From an uncultured Flaviramulus sp. (lineage in GTDB: Bacteria; Bacteroidota; Bacteroidia; Flavobacteriales; Flavobacteriaceae), in the NCBI GenBank assembly GCA_947495125.1, contig CANLXL010000004.1:148322-212321 (forward strand): DNA of 64,000 nucleotides, written 5' to 3'. Shown piece by piece: positions 54,488-64,000 of the stretch; within the stretch, counting starts at the first letter, position 1; the number at the start of each line of letters is the position of its first letter. The position numbers and the translations under genes were made by a program. The notes under the pieces are model-generated. The model did not search any database. It was not told where the DNA came from and saw nothing but the letters and a program-made list of their open reading frames with translations.

Positions 54488-57400
54488 GTGGCCATTTTGC
54501 TACTTCTTTTCATCATTTTGGTGTTGGTACTTTCTATCCCCGCTGTTCAAACTAATATTGGTAACTATGTTACCAATTGGCTTAACGAAGACTTTGATAC
54601 CAATATAAATATTGATAAAGTTGGTTTACAGTTTAATGGGGATGTGGAATTGAAAAACATCTATGTTGAAGATTATAAAAAAGATACGCTTATAAGTATT
54701 GCCGAATTGAACACCTCTGTTTTAGGGTTTAGAAATTTATATAAAGGCAAGTTGGTTTTTGGAGACATCGATATCATTGATCTGGTTTTTAATATTAAAA
54801 CCTATAAAGATACTACCGATACGAACTTAGATATTTTTGTAGCGAAGTTTGACGATAATAAACCAAGATCTGAAAAAAGCAACTTTCTATTATCCTCCAG
54901 CGACGTATCTATTTATAATGGCGTTTTTAAGCTTATCGACGAAAATAAAGAAAATCCTAAAAAACTTCATTTTAATGATTTAAATATTAATGCCACGAAT
55001 TTCTTAATCAATGGGAGTGATGTAAGTGCAAGAATTAATACCCTGTCATTAATCGATGATAAGGGATTGGTTTTAAAAAATATGATGACCAATTTTGAGT
55101 ATTCACCATCACAAATGAATTTTGCAAAACTTCAAATAAAGACATTGGAATCCGAAGTAAATGGTGATTTGAAGTTTACCTACGACCGTAAAGATTTGCA
55201 GTATTTTGAAGATAAAGTTCTACTGTCTGCCAGATTCGAAGATTCAGATATTTTATTGAGCGAACTAAACTCCTTTTACGATGAATTTGGTAATAACCAA
55301 CGTGCTGAATTTGATGTGGATCTCTCCGGAACCCTTAACGACTTAAAAGCGACTAATTTAAAATTAAACTCGGGAAGAAGTACGAGAATTTATGGTGATA
55401 TAGATTTTAAAAATGTATTTAATAGAGAACCTAATACATTTTATATGAATGGGAGGTTTAGTAATTTATCGTCTACTTACAATGACTTAAAAAAATTACT
55501 GCCAAATGTTTTGGGAACAACAATACCAAGTTCTTTTGACAGATTAGGAAGGTTTACCATTTTGGGACAGTCTCAGATTACAGCATCAACCGTTATTGCT
55601 GATGTTGAAGTTGATACCGAATTAGGCTTTGTGGATTCCACATTGCATATTACTAAGACCGACGATATAGATAATGCGACCTACAAAGGGAATATTATTT
55701 TTGAAAAATTCGATTTCGGAACCTTCCTCAATGATCCTAAAGTAGGGTTTGCATCTTTGAATTTTGATGTAAACGGTAACGGGTTTATCCTAGATAATAT
55801 CGATACCCAGGTAAAAGGAGATGTATTTGAAATTGAATACAACGATTATAATTACAATCGAATTAAAGTCGCAGGTAATGTTAGAAACAAAATCTTTGAT
55901 GGAAACCTTATTGCAAACGATAGAAATTTAAAACTTAATTTTAACGGACTGGTAGATTTTTCAGAAGATATCAATAAGTACGATTTCGAGGCCAAAGTAA
56001 ACTACGCTAATTTAAATGCTTTAAATTTTATTAAAAGAGACAGCATTTCCGTTTTTGAGAGTACTGTAAAAATGAATATGAACAGTAGCAGTTACGATGA
56101 TGCTTATGGAAAAATATCGTTCAACAATACCTCTTATAAAAATGAGAATGACGCCTATTATTTTAAGAAATTTGATATCTCATCACGGTTCGATAAGGAT
56201 TTACGCTATATTGAAGTTAATTCGCCCGATATCATTGAGGGCAGTATTATTGGTAAATTTGTTTTCCAGGATTTAAAAAAGCTTTTAGAGAACTCCCTCG
56301 GACATATCTACACCAATTATATACCTCATGAGGTTGATGCCAATCAGAAAGTAGATTTTAATTTTAAAGTGTATAATAAAATTCTGGATGTGTTTTATCC
56401 GAATATTGAGTTGGGAACCAACACATTTGTTAGAGGCACTGTAGAAAGCGATGAGAAGCAATTTAAGCTTACCTTTAAATCGGAAAAAATTAAGCTTCTT
56501 GAAAATTTTGTAGAAGACATGGTTTTGCAGGTGGATAATAATAACCCGCTTTTTAACACTTATGTTGAAGCCAAAAAGATAAACACTAAATACTATAACG
56601 TATCTAATTTCAACTTAATTAATGTCACTGTAAACGATACGTTGTTTATGCGTTCGGAGTTTGATGGTGGTAAACAGAATAATGACAAGTACAACTTAAG
56701 TTTTTATCATACAATAAATGAAAATAGCGAATCTGTTATCGGATTTAAAAAATCGGATGTCACCATTAAAAATAACAAATGGTATATAAACGAAGATAAA
56801 GATCGATTCAATAAAATTTCTTTTGATAAAAAGTTGACCAGTTTCACTATAGATAAACTAAATATAAATCATAATAACGAGGAAATTAAGCTATCCGGTT
56901 TTATAAAAGACTCCACTCAAAAAGATCTAAAGCTCAACTTCAGGAATGTCGATCTGGCTAAAGTAACTCCAGATATTGATAGTTTGTCCTTAGCCGGAAA
57001 TATAAATGGGAAACTTGATATTTTACAACAAAATGGAAGCTATTTGCCAAATTCTTCCATCATTATTGATAATTTTAAGGTTAATAATTTTCCCTTAGGT
57101 GATTTTGATGCCACAATTACGGGTAATGAAGATCTTACCAATTATAATGTGGATGCCACAATAAAGAATGATGTCTCTAAATCCTTTAGTGCGAAAGGCG
57201 ATATCAGTGTTGTCGGTAAAAAATCAAATATCGATGTAGATTTAGATTTCAACAAATTTAGTTTAAGCCCGTTAAACCCACTATTAGATGGCGTTTTGAG
57301 TGATATAAGAGGTTTTATAACCGGTGATGCTAAAATTATAGGAAACTTAAAACTACCTGATATTAACGGGGAATTAACTTTAGAAAATTCTGGTTTTGGT

Positions 57401-58924
57401 ATTCCGTATCTCAATGTCGATTATGCTTTTAATAATAAGGCTTCAGTATCCCTAAAAGATCAAAGTTTTATTTTTAATAACATTGAATTGACAGATACCA
57501 AGTTTAATTCTGAAGGACGACTAAGAGGAGCTTTAAGTCATGTTAATTTGTCCGATTGGCGTTTAGACTTAGACCTACAAACATCATCGGATGGCAAGCT
57601 ATTGGTTTTAGATACCAAAGAAGCTGAAGAGGTTTTATATTATGGTACTGGTTTCATAGGGGGTAAGGCAAGTATAATTGGCCCAACAGAGGAGTTGGTG
57701 ATTAAAGTTGAAGGTGAAACGAAACGAGGAACCGTATTTAAGATTCCGCTTAGTGATACGGAATCTTTTGGAGATAATTCTTTTATCCATACCATTACCA
57801 GGGAAGAAAAATTGGCACGGATTGATGGTGTAGAAATAGAGTATGAAGAAATTAAGGGTATTGAACTTGATTTTGATTTAGACGTTACCGAGGAAGCCGA
57901 AATAGAAATTATTTTCGATAAGAGTACCGGTCATTCTTTAAAAGGACGTGGTGCCGGGAATTTACTTGTAGAAATCAATACCAACGGCAAGTTTAAGATG
58001 TGGGGTGATTTTTCTGTGTTTGAAGGCGTTTATAATTTTGCCTACGGCGGTATTGTTGGGAAACAATTTATCGTACAACCGGGAGGGACTCTAGCCTGGG
58101 AAGGAGAACCATTAAATGCAAGAATTAATATGGAGGCCATATATAAAACCCAGGCGAACCCTTCACCACTTTTAGACAACCCTATAAATAGAAGAATCCC
58201 GGTCGAATTAAAAATAAGACTTACAGAAAACCTGGAGAAACCCATACCCGAGTTTAGCTTTGAATTTCCTAACGTAAATTCTACCATAAAATCAGAGCTA
58301 CAGTATCGCTTACAAAACAAAGATTATAGAGATAATCAAGCGCTATATTTTTTAACTACGGGAGGTTCTTTCAGAAACAGAGGTTCGGGTGAGCTCAATT
58401 TTTCCGGAACCATCGCTGAGCGTCTAAATGGCATTGTCAATGGTATTTTTACCAATGAAGATGGAAAGTTTAACCTAGGCTTAAACTATGAAGCAGGAGA
58501 GAACCGACCCGATTATAGAACCGATGGAAGGTTTGGTGTAACCTTACAAACTCAAATTAGCGATAAAGTACTTATCAATGGTAAAGTTGGTGTACCCGTA
58601 GGTGGCGCAGGAGCTAATGAAACTGTAATTGCCGGTGATGTTGAAATAGATTTTCTGTTGAACGAAGAGGGGACGTTAACGGCAAAAGTATTTAATCGGG
58701 AAAATAGCATCAGAAATTTTGGTGAAGCCATTGGGTATACTCAGGGCGTAGGTTTATCTTATAATGTGGACTTCGACACTTTTAAGGAGCTAATTCAAAG
58801 TTTATTCAAAAAGAATAAAAATGAGGATACTGGCATTAAAGAAGAGAGCGATGAAGAAAGCCCTAATAAAGTGCCCGATTTTGTAAGCTATAAATCGTCT
58901 TCTAAGAAAGAAAATAAGCAATAG
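54488..58924 (+). CDS. tamB: TamB-type translocation and assembly module / AsmA-like protein
   Basis: A very long beta-helical envelope protein, 1478 residues from GTG 54488, with an N-terminal membrane anchor, repeated AsmA-like strands and a DUF490/TamB C-terminal domain (about residues 1000-1440). It should bridge inner and outer membranes and help lipid transport or outer-membrane protein assembly. The start is uncertain: the frame is open back to 54422 and would encode RIKKVLKIASKI, a usual TamB N-terminus, but contains no ATG, GTG or TTG before 54488. A rare ATT/ATA start or the short form are both possible. Confidence 0.9.
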   Translation: MAILLLLFIILVLVLSIPAVQTNIGNYVTNWLNEDFDTNINIDKVGLQFNGDVELKNIYVEDYKKDTLISIAELNTSVLGFRNLYKGKLVFGDIDIIDLVFNIKTYKDTTDTNLDIFVAKFDDNKPRSEKSNFLLSSSDVSIYNGVFKLIDENKENPKKLHFNDLNINATNFLINGSDVSARINTLSLIDDKGLVLKNMMTNFEYSPSQMNFAKLQIKTLESEVNGDLKFTYDRKDLQYFEDKVLLSARFEDSDILLSELNSFYDEFGNNQRAEFDVDLSGTLNDLKATNLKLNSGRSTRIYGDIDFKNVFNREPNTFYMNGRFSNLSSTYNDLKKLLPNVLGTTIPSSFDRLGRFTILGQSQITASTVIADVEVDTELGFVDSTLHITKTDDIDNATYKGNIIFEKFDFGTFLNDPKVGFASLNFDVNGNGFILDNIDTQVKGDVFEIEYNDYNYNRIKVAGNVRNKIFDGNLIANDRNLKLNFNGLVDFSEDINKYDFEAKVNYANLNALNFIKRDSISVFESTVKMNMNSSSYDDAYGKISFNNTSYKNENDAYYFKKFDISSRFDKDLRYIEVNSPDIIEGSIIGKFVFQDLKKLLENSLGHIYTNYIPHEVDANQKVDFNFKVYNKILDVFYPNIELGTNTFVRGTVESDEKQFKLTFKSEKIKLLENFVEDMVLQVDNNNPLFNTYVEAKKINTKYYNVSNFNLINVTVNDTLFMRSEFDGGKQNNDKYNLSFYHTINENSESVIGFKKSDVTIKNNKWYINEDKDRFNKISFDKKLTSFTIDKLNINHNNEEIKLSGFIKDSTQKDLKLNFRNVDLAKVTPDIDSLSLAGNINGKLDILQQNGSYLPNSSIIIDNFKVNNFPLGDFDATITGNEDLTNYNVDATIKNDVSKSFSAKGDISVVGKKSNIDVDLDFNKFSLSPLNPLLDGVLSDIRGFITGDAKIIGNLKLPDINGELTLENSGFGIPYLNVDYAFNNKASVSLKDQSFIFNNIELTDTKFNSEGRLRGALSHVNLSDWRLDLDLQTSSDGKLLVLDTKEAEEVLYYGTGFIGGKASIIGPTEELVIKVEGETKRGTVFKIPLSDTESFGDNSFIHTITREEKLARIDGVEIEYEEIKGIELDFDLDVTEEAEIEIIFDKSTGHSLKGRGAGNLLVEINTNGKFKMWGDFSVFEGVYNFAYGGIVGKQFIVQPGGTLAWEGEPLNARINMEAIYKTQANPSPLLDNPINRRIPVELKIRLTENLEKPIPEFSFEFPNVNSTIKSELQYRLQNKDYRDNQALYFLTTGGSFRNRGSGELNFSGTIAERLNGIVNGIFTNEDGKFNLGLNYEAGENRPDYRTDGRFGVTLQTQISDKVLINGKVGVPVGGAGANETVIAGDVEIDFLLNEEGTLTAKVFNRENSIRNFGEAIGYTQGVGLSYNVDFDTFKELIQSLFKKNKNEDTGIKEESDEESPNKVPDFVSYKSSSKKENKQ

Positions 58925-58978
58925 TAGTCCCGTTTTTCTGCAATTCTCATAATAGAAAAGTTTTTTTTATTAACTAAA

Positions 58979-59013
58979 ACGTTATAGTTTAACAACTCTA
59001 GTTAAAATAACGT
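58979..59013 (+). promoter_or_regulatory. Long inverted repeat upstream of pfkA
   Basis: ACGTTAT (58979-58985) pairs with ATAACGT (59007-59013), and inside it TTTAAC (58988-58993) pairs with GTTAAA (59001-59006), with a 7-nt loop. No T-run follows directly, so it is more likely an operator or leader hairpin for the pfkA-gap unit than the tamB terminator. Confidence 0.5.
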
Positions 59014-59070
59014 AAATGCTGCCTTTATTAGGTTTTTCTTTAGTAATTTTACTGTATAATTATAGAATTA

Positions 59071-61076
<2,006 letters not shown>

Positions 61077-61087
61077 TGATTATTAAT

Positions 61088-61133
61088 AACGCCACAGTGT
61101 TACACGACTTGTGGTAATGCTGTGGCGTTTTTT
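61088..61133 (+). terminator. Rho-independent terminator after gap
   Basis: Stem AACGCCACAG / CTGTGGCGTT extended inside by TTAC/GTAA after a small mismatch, followed by a T6 run. It lies 12 bp after the gap stop and ends the pfkA-gap transcript. Confidence 0.92.
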
Positions 61134-61145
61134 ATTTAAAAGCTT

Positions 61146-62006
61146 ATGATTTTAATTGTTGATAGTGGCTCTACAAAATGCGATTGGATCGCAGTAGATA
61201 AAGAAGGGAATCAGTTGTTGGAAAAAATGCGAACGAAAGGTTTAAATCCAGCCATACTTCCGGAAAAGAAACTTAGAAAAATAATTAAAAAGAATAAGGT
61301 ATTAAAAGCCAATAGTGAAAATGTTACTAACGTATTTTTTTATGGAGCCGGATGTGGTACAGAGCGTCCCAACGCGCTGTTAAAAGGTGTTTTAGAGGAT
61401 ATTTTTGTTAATGCTGCGGTAGACGTTAAGGAAGATACCATGGCCGCGGTTTATGCAACTATTAGTCATAAAGAAGAAGCTGCCGTCGTATGCATTATGG
61501 GAACAGGATCTAATTGTAGCTATTATGATGGTAAGAAAATGCACCAAAAGGTAAAGTCTTTAGGATATTCAATTATGGATGACGCTGCCGGAAATTATTA
61601 CGGGCGTCAGCTCATTAGAGATTACTATTTTAATCACATGCCCGAGGATATTAAAATTGCATTCGAGACCAAGTATAACGTAGAAGACGATTATATTAAA
61701 TATAACCTTTATAAACAACCCAACCCCAATGCCTATTTAGCAAATTTTGCTGAGTTTATGTTTCTACATAAAGACTCAGAATATACCATTAATCTTATAA
61801 AAAAGGGAATTCGATTGTTTGCTAAAAATATGATCATGCAATACAAGGAAGAACTAAAAACAGTTCCGGTTCATTTTGCGGGTTCTATTGCTTTTTTCTC
61901 TCAAGATGAAATTAAAGAGATAGCAGATGAAATGGGCTTTACAGTTGGTAATTTTGAGCGAAGACCTATTGAAGGTTTAGTGTCTTTCCATACCAATAAC
62001 CTGTAA
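61146..62006 (+). CDS. BadF/BadG-type ATPase, probable N-acetylglucosamine kinase
   Basis: A 286-residue ASKHA-fold kinase. The phosphate-binding LIVDSGSTKCDWI at the N-terminus, GAGCGT, IMGTGSNC (glycine-rich) and YSIMDDAAGNYYGR match the NAGK/BadF branch. Such enzymes phosphorylate GlcNAc or related sugars; by length and motifs this is the peptidoglycan-sugar-recycling type common in Bacteroidota. It starts 12 bp beyond the gap terminator. The ABC ATPase gene follows 27 bp later. Confidence 0.85.
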   Translation: MILIVDSGSTKCDWIAVDKEGNQLLEKMRTKGLNPAILPEKKLRKIIKKNKVLKANSENVTNVFFYGAGCGTERPNALLKGVLEDIFVNAAVDVKEDTMAAVYATISHKEEAAVVCIMGTGSNCSYYDGKKMHQKVKSLGYSIMDDAAGNYYGRQLIRDYYFNHMPEDIKIAFETKYNVEDDYIKYNLYKQPNPNAYLANFAEFMFLHKDSEYTINLIKKGIRLFAKNMIMQYKEELKTVPVHFAGSIAFFSQDEIKEIADEMGFTVGNFERRPIEGLVSFHTNNL

Positions 62007-62033
62007 TTTTCAAAAGATCCAAAATCATAGTTT

Positions 62034-63257
62034 TTGCATAAACATGTAGCGCTTTATATTTCCAATAAAAATAATAAGTACCAGCTTATTGAGCGTATTG
62101 TGTCCGGGCAGTTTATTGTCGACTTATCGCATTTAAAATGTGCCGAGTTCTCTGAAAGGGCATTGAATAAGTTTATTGATGAAGAAGTTCGTCATGGTGA
62201 TTTTAATGTCATTACAAGCACAAAAAACAGCTTATTACATTCCTCTGAAGGTGAACGTAAAAAGGCATTGCTAAAGCATCTTCTTTTACAAAAACCGGAA
62301 TATCTTATTGCGGATAATGTTTACGGAAACCTGGATATTACAGCTCAAAAAGACGTTGAAAAGGAGTTGACAAACTTAGGTTTAAGCATCCCAATTATTC
62401 AAATAACAAAACGAAGAAGGGAAGTTTTATCTTTTATAGAAGACGTCTATGTCTTTGAAAGTGACGACTTTGTTTTATACAATGATGAAGAAGGCTTTAA
62501 TGAGAAAGAAGCTAAAGGTTTTACAAAGGCTTTACCTCAACCATATCATCAAATTAACGACCAATATAATCCGTTAATAAAGTTTAATAATGTTACCGTT
62601 GCCTATGGAGACAGAACGATTGTAAATGGAATAACCTGGGAAATTAAATCAGGTGAATTTTGGCAATTGGTGGGGCCTAATGGCTCTGGAAAAAGTACCT
62701 TGCTAAGCCTTATATCGGGTGATAACCCAAAAGCTTATAATCAAGATATTACCTTGTTCGGGATTAAAAAGGGTAGTGGTGAAAGTGTTTGGGACCTTAA
62801 AAAGAAAATAGGTTATTTTTCATCAGAATTTTTAAGAGGTTTTGCACGTTTGCATGCTATTGAAAATATGATAATTTCTGGTTTTTTTGATTCTATAGGT
62901 CTTTATAAAATTCCAACAGATAGACAAATGATGATTGCCCAAGAGTGGTTACACGTACTAGGAATGTATAGCATTAAAAATAAACCTTTTTTATCCTTGT
63001 CACGAGGGCATCAACGTTTGGTGTTAATCGCCAGAGCCATGGTAAAACATCCCCCATTGCTTATTTTAGATGAACCCACAAACGGGCTTGATGATGGCGA
63101 TGCCGCATTATTTTCAAAATTGGTAAACAAAATTGCCATAGAAACGAATACGGCAATACTCTATGTGTCTCACAGAAAAGAAGAAAACCTTTTGAATCCT
63201 GATTTTATTTATGAATTGCAACCTCAGGAAACAGGTTCTATTGGTAAATTGCTTTAG
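62034..63257 (+). CDS. ABC-type ATPase with one degenerate half (ModF/PhrA-like)
   Basis: A 407-residue soluble protein with two ABC halves. The C-terminal half is complete: Walker A GPNGSGKST (about residue 219), signature LSRGHQ in place of LSGGQ, and Walker B LLILDEP. The N-terminal half lacks a Walker A but keeps a signature-like SEGERKKALLKHLL and a Walker-B-like YLIADNVYGNLD, so it looks like a truncated, probably non-hydrolysing ABC domain. No membrane partner is near. The start must be TTG 62034, because a stop lies two codons upstream. Confidence 0.82.
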   Translation: MHKHVALYISNKNNKYQLIERIVSGQFIVDLSHLKCAEFSERALNKFIDEEVRHGDFNVITSTKNSLLHSSEGERKKALLKHLLLQKPEYLIADNVYGNLDITAQKDVEKELTNLGLSIPIIQITKRRREVLSFIEDVYVFESDDFVLYNDEEGFNEKEAKGFTKALPQPYHQINDQYNPLIKFNNVTVAYGDRTIVNGITWEIKSGEFWQLVGPNGSGKSTLLSLISGDNPKAYNQDITLFGIKKGSGESVWDLKKKIGYFSSEFLRGFARLHAIENMIISGFFDSIGLYKIPTDRQMMIAQEWLHVLGMYSIKNKPFLSLSRGHQRLVLIARAMVKHPPLLILDEPTNGLDDGDAALFSKLVNKIAIETNTAILYVSHRKEENLLNPDFIYELQPQETGSIGKLL

Positions 63258-63275
63258 TAGCTAACGCTGTTGTAA

Positions 63276-64000
63276 TCACTCCTTATAAACTTGATTTTCC
63301 TGTTCAGCAACCCTTATAAACGTGGTACGTTTCGTAAGTTCTTTTAAGCGTTGAGCTCCTACATAGGTACAAGTACTTCGCAATCCGCCTAAAATGTCCT
63401 GTAATGTTGTTTCGACATTGCCACGGTAAGGAACATTAACCGTTTTTCCTTCACTTGCTCTATATTCAGCAACGCTCCCAACATGTTTTTCCATAGCTGT
63501 AGACGAGCTCATACCGTAGAACCTTCTAAAGGCTTTACCATTATGTTCAACAATATCACCACCACTTTCATCATGTCCGGAGAGCATGCCTCCAAGCATG
63601 ACAAAATCTGCTCCGGCACCAAAGGCTTTAGCGATATCTCCAGGACTCGAGCAACCGCCGTCACTAATAATTTGGCCTCCCAAACCATGTGCTGCATCGG
63701 CACATTCTATAATGGCAGAAAGCTGTGGATAGCCAACACCCGTTTTAACCCTTGTTGTACATACAGAACCCGGTCCAATACCCACCTTCACAATATCGGC
63801 ACCGGACAATAAAAGCTCCTCGACCATTTCACCAGTAACGACATTTCCAGCTATAATTACCTTGTCAGGGTATTGTGACCTCGTATGTTTCACAAAACCG
63901 GCAAAATGTTCAGAATACCCATTGGCAACATCAATGCAAATAAATTTTAAACGCGGGTTAGCTTTAAAAAGTGCTGATAATTTTTCAGAATCCGGACCTC
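63276..64000 (-). CDS. guaC: GMP reductase (5' end outside window)
   Basis: The frame stays open from the window edge at 64000 to the stop at 63276, so the start lies beyond the window. The visible 241 residues carry the IMPDH/GMPR core: [19 protein letters not shown] with the catalytic Cys, [28 protein letters not shown] and the mobile [10 protein letters not shown] segment, ending in [14 protein letters not shown]. The last stretches match the GuaC rather than the GuaB pattern. It converts GMP to IMP with NADPH. It converges with the ABC gene across 18 bp. Confidence 0.94.
   Translation of the reverse strand, partial: GPDSEKLSALFKANPRLKFICIDVANGYSEHFAGFVKHTRSQYPDKVIIAGNVVTGEMVEELLLSGADIVKVGIGPGSVCTTRVKTGVGYPQLSAIIECADAAHGLGGQIISDGGCSSPGDIAKAFGAGADFVMLGGMLSGHDESGGDIVEHNGKAFRRFYGMSSSTAMEKHVGSVAEYRASEGKTVNVPYRGNVETTLQDILGGLRSTCTYVGAQRLKELTKRTTFIRVAEQENQVYKE

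Noticed and set aside
63483-63812. 109-residue plus-strand frame at the right end
   Set aside because: It is antisense to the conserved guaC core and shows no family features.

Overview
The window looks like chromosome from a marine member of the Flavobacteriaceae (Bacteroidota). The evidence is low GC, many lipoproteins, a SusC/SusD pair with an ECF sigma factor and FecR, -7 boxes of the TAnnTTTG type, and typical flavobacterial neighbourhoods (SpoIIM/MoxR/DUF58, DUF4212 with a sodium symporter, TamB next to TsaD). Both edges cut genes. On the left is a PhoD-like phosphatase (<1..1899, minus). On the right is the GMP reductase gene guaC (63276..>64000, minus).

Layout. Positions 1-3649 hold two secreted hydrolases, the phosphatase and a sulfatase. 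Positions 3766-20939 are mostly core genes: a cyclophilin, a TRIC channel, the RDD // SpoIIM-DUF4129-DUF4350-MoxR-DUF58 membrane cluster, TfoX-like and thioredoxin-like proteins, two sodium symporters, an NlpC/P60 hydrolase, a thiolase and a PgpH-type HD phosphodiesterase. Three tRNA genes (Ser-GCT, Pro-TGG, Arg-TCT) follow at 21034-21440. Next is a decayed junction (21643-22628) in which a sigma-factor fragment and a GH92 fragment, both missing their 5' ends, meet head to head at a 14-T run. An intact polysaccharide-utilisation-type locus follows at 22681-35216: a DUF5009 membrane acyltransferase-like protein, a GH92 mannosidase with extra domains, ECF sigma, FecR, SusC with an STN domain, SusD and a lipoprotein glycerophosphodiesterase.

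The most distinctive block is 35286-41686, a divergent DNA-damage-type cassette. On one side are a DnaE-type polymerase with a degenerate PHP domain and DinB (TGATG overlap). On the other are a LexA-like XRE/S24 regulator with an intact self-cleavage triad and a DnaQ exonuclease fused to a UvrC-like GIY-YIG/cysteine-cluster half (TAGTG overlap). The 70 bp between them carry a perfect GTTTCA-N3-TGAAAC palindrome and a second degenerate copy exactly 22 bp away, next to or over two divergent -7 boxes. I read this as one inducible mutagenic-repair module under a self-cleaving repressor.

After a TrmH methyltransferase, 42352-48248 encodes a sugar-use cluster: sodium symporter, DUF4434 barrel protein, N-acylglucosamine 2-epimerase family enzyme and a secreted FAD oxidoreductase. 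Positions 48275-54246 (minus) hold RNA and protein modification and membrane genes, including rsmE, tsaD, a second TrmH and two small unknown proteins. Positions 54488-61076 hold tamB and the glycolytic pair pfkA-gap. The right end carries a BadF-type sugar kinase, an ABC ATPase with one degenerate half, and guaC. No CRISPR array, rRNA, integrase or transposase was seen.
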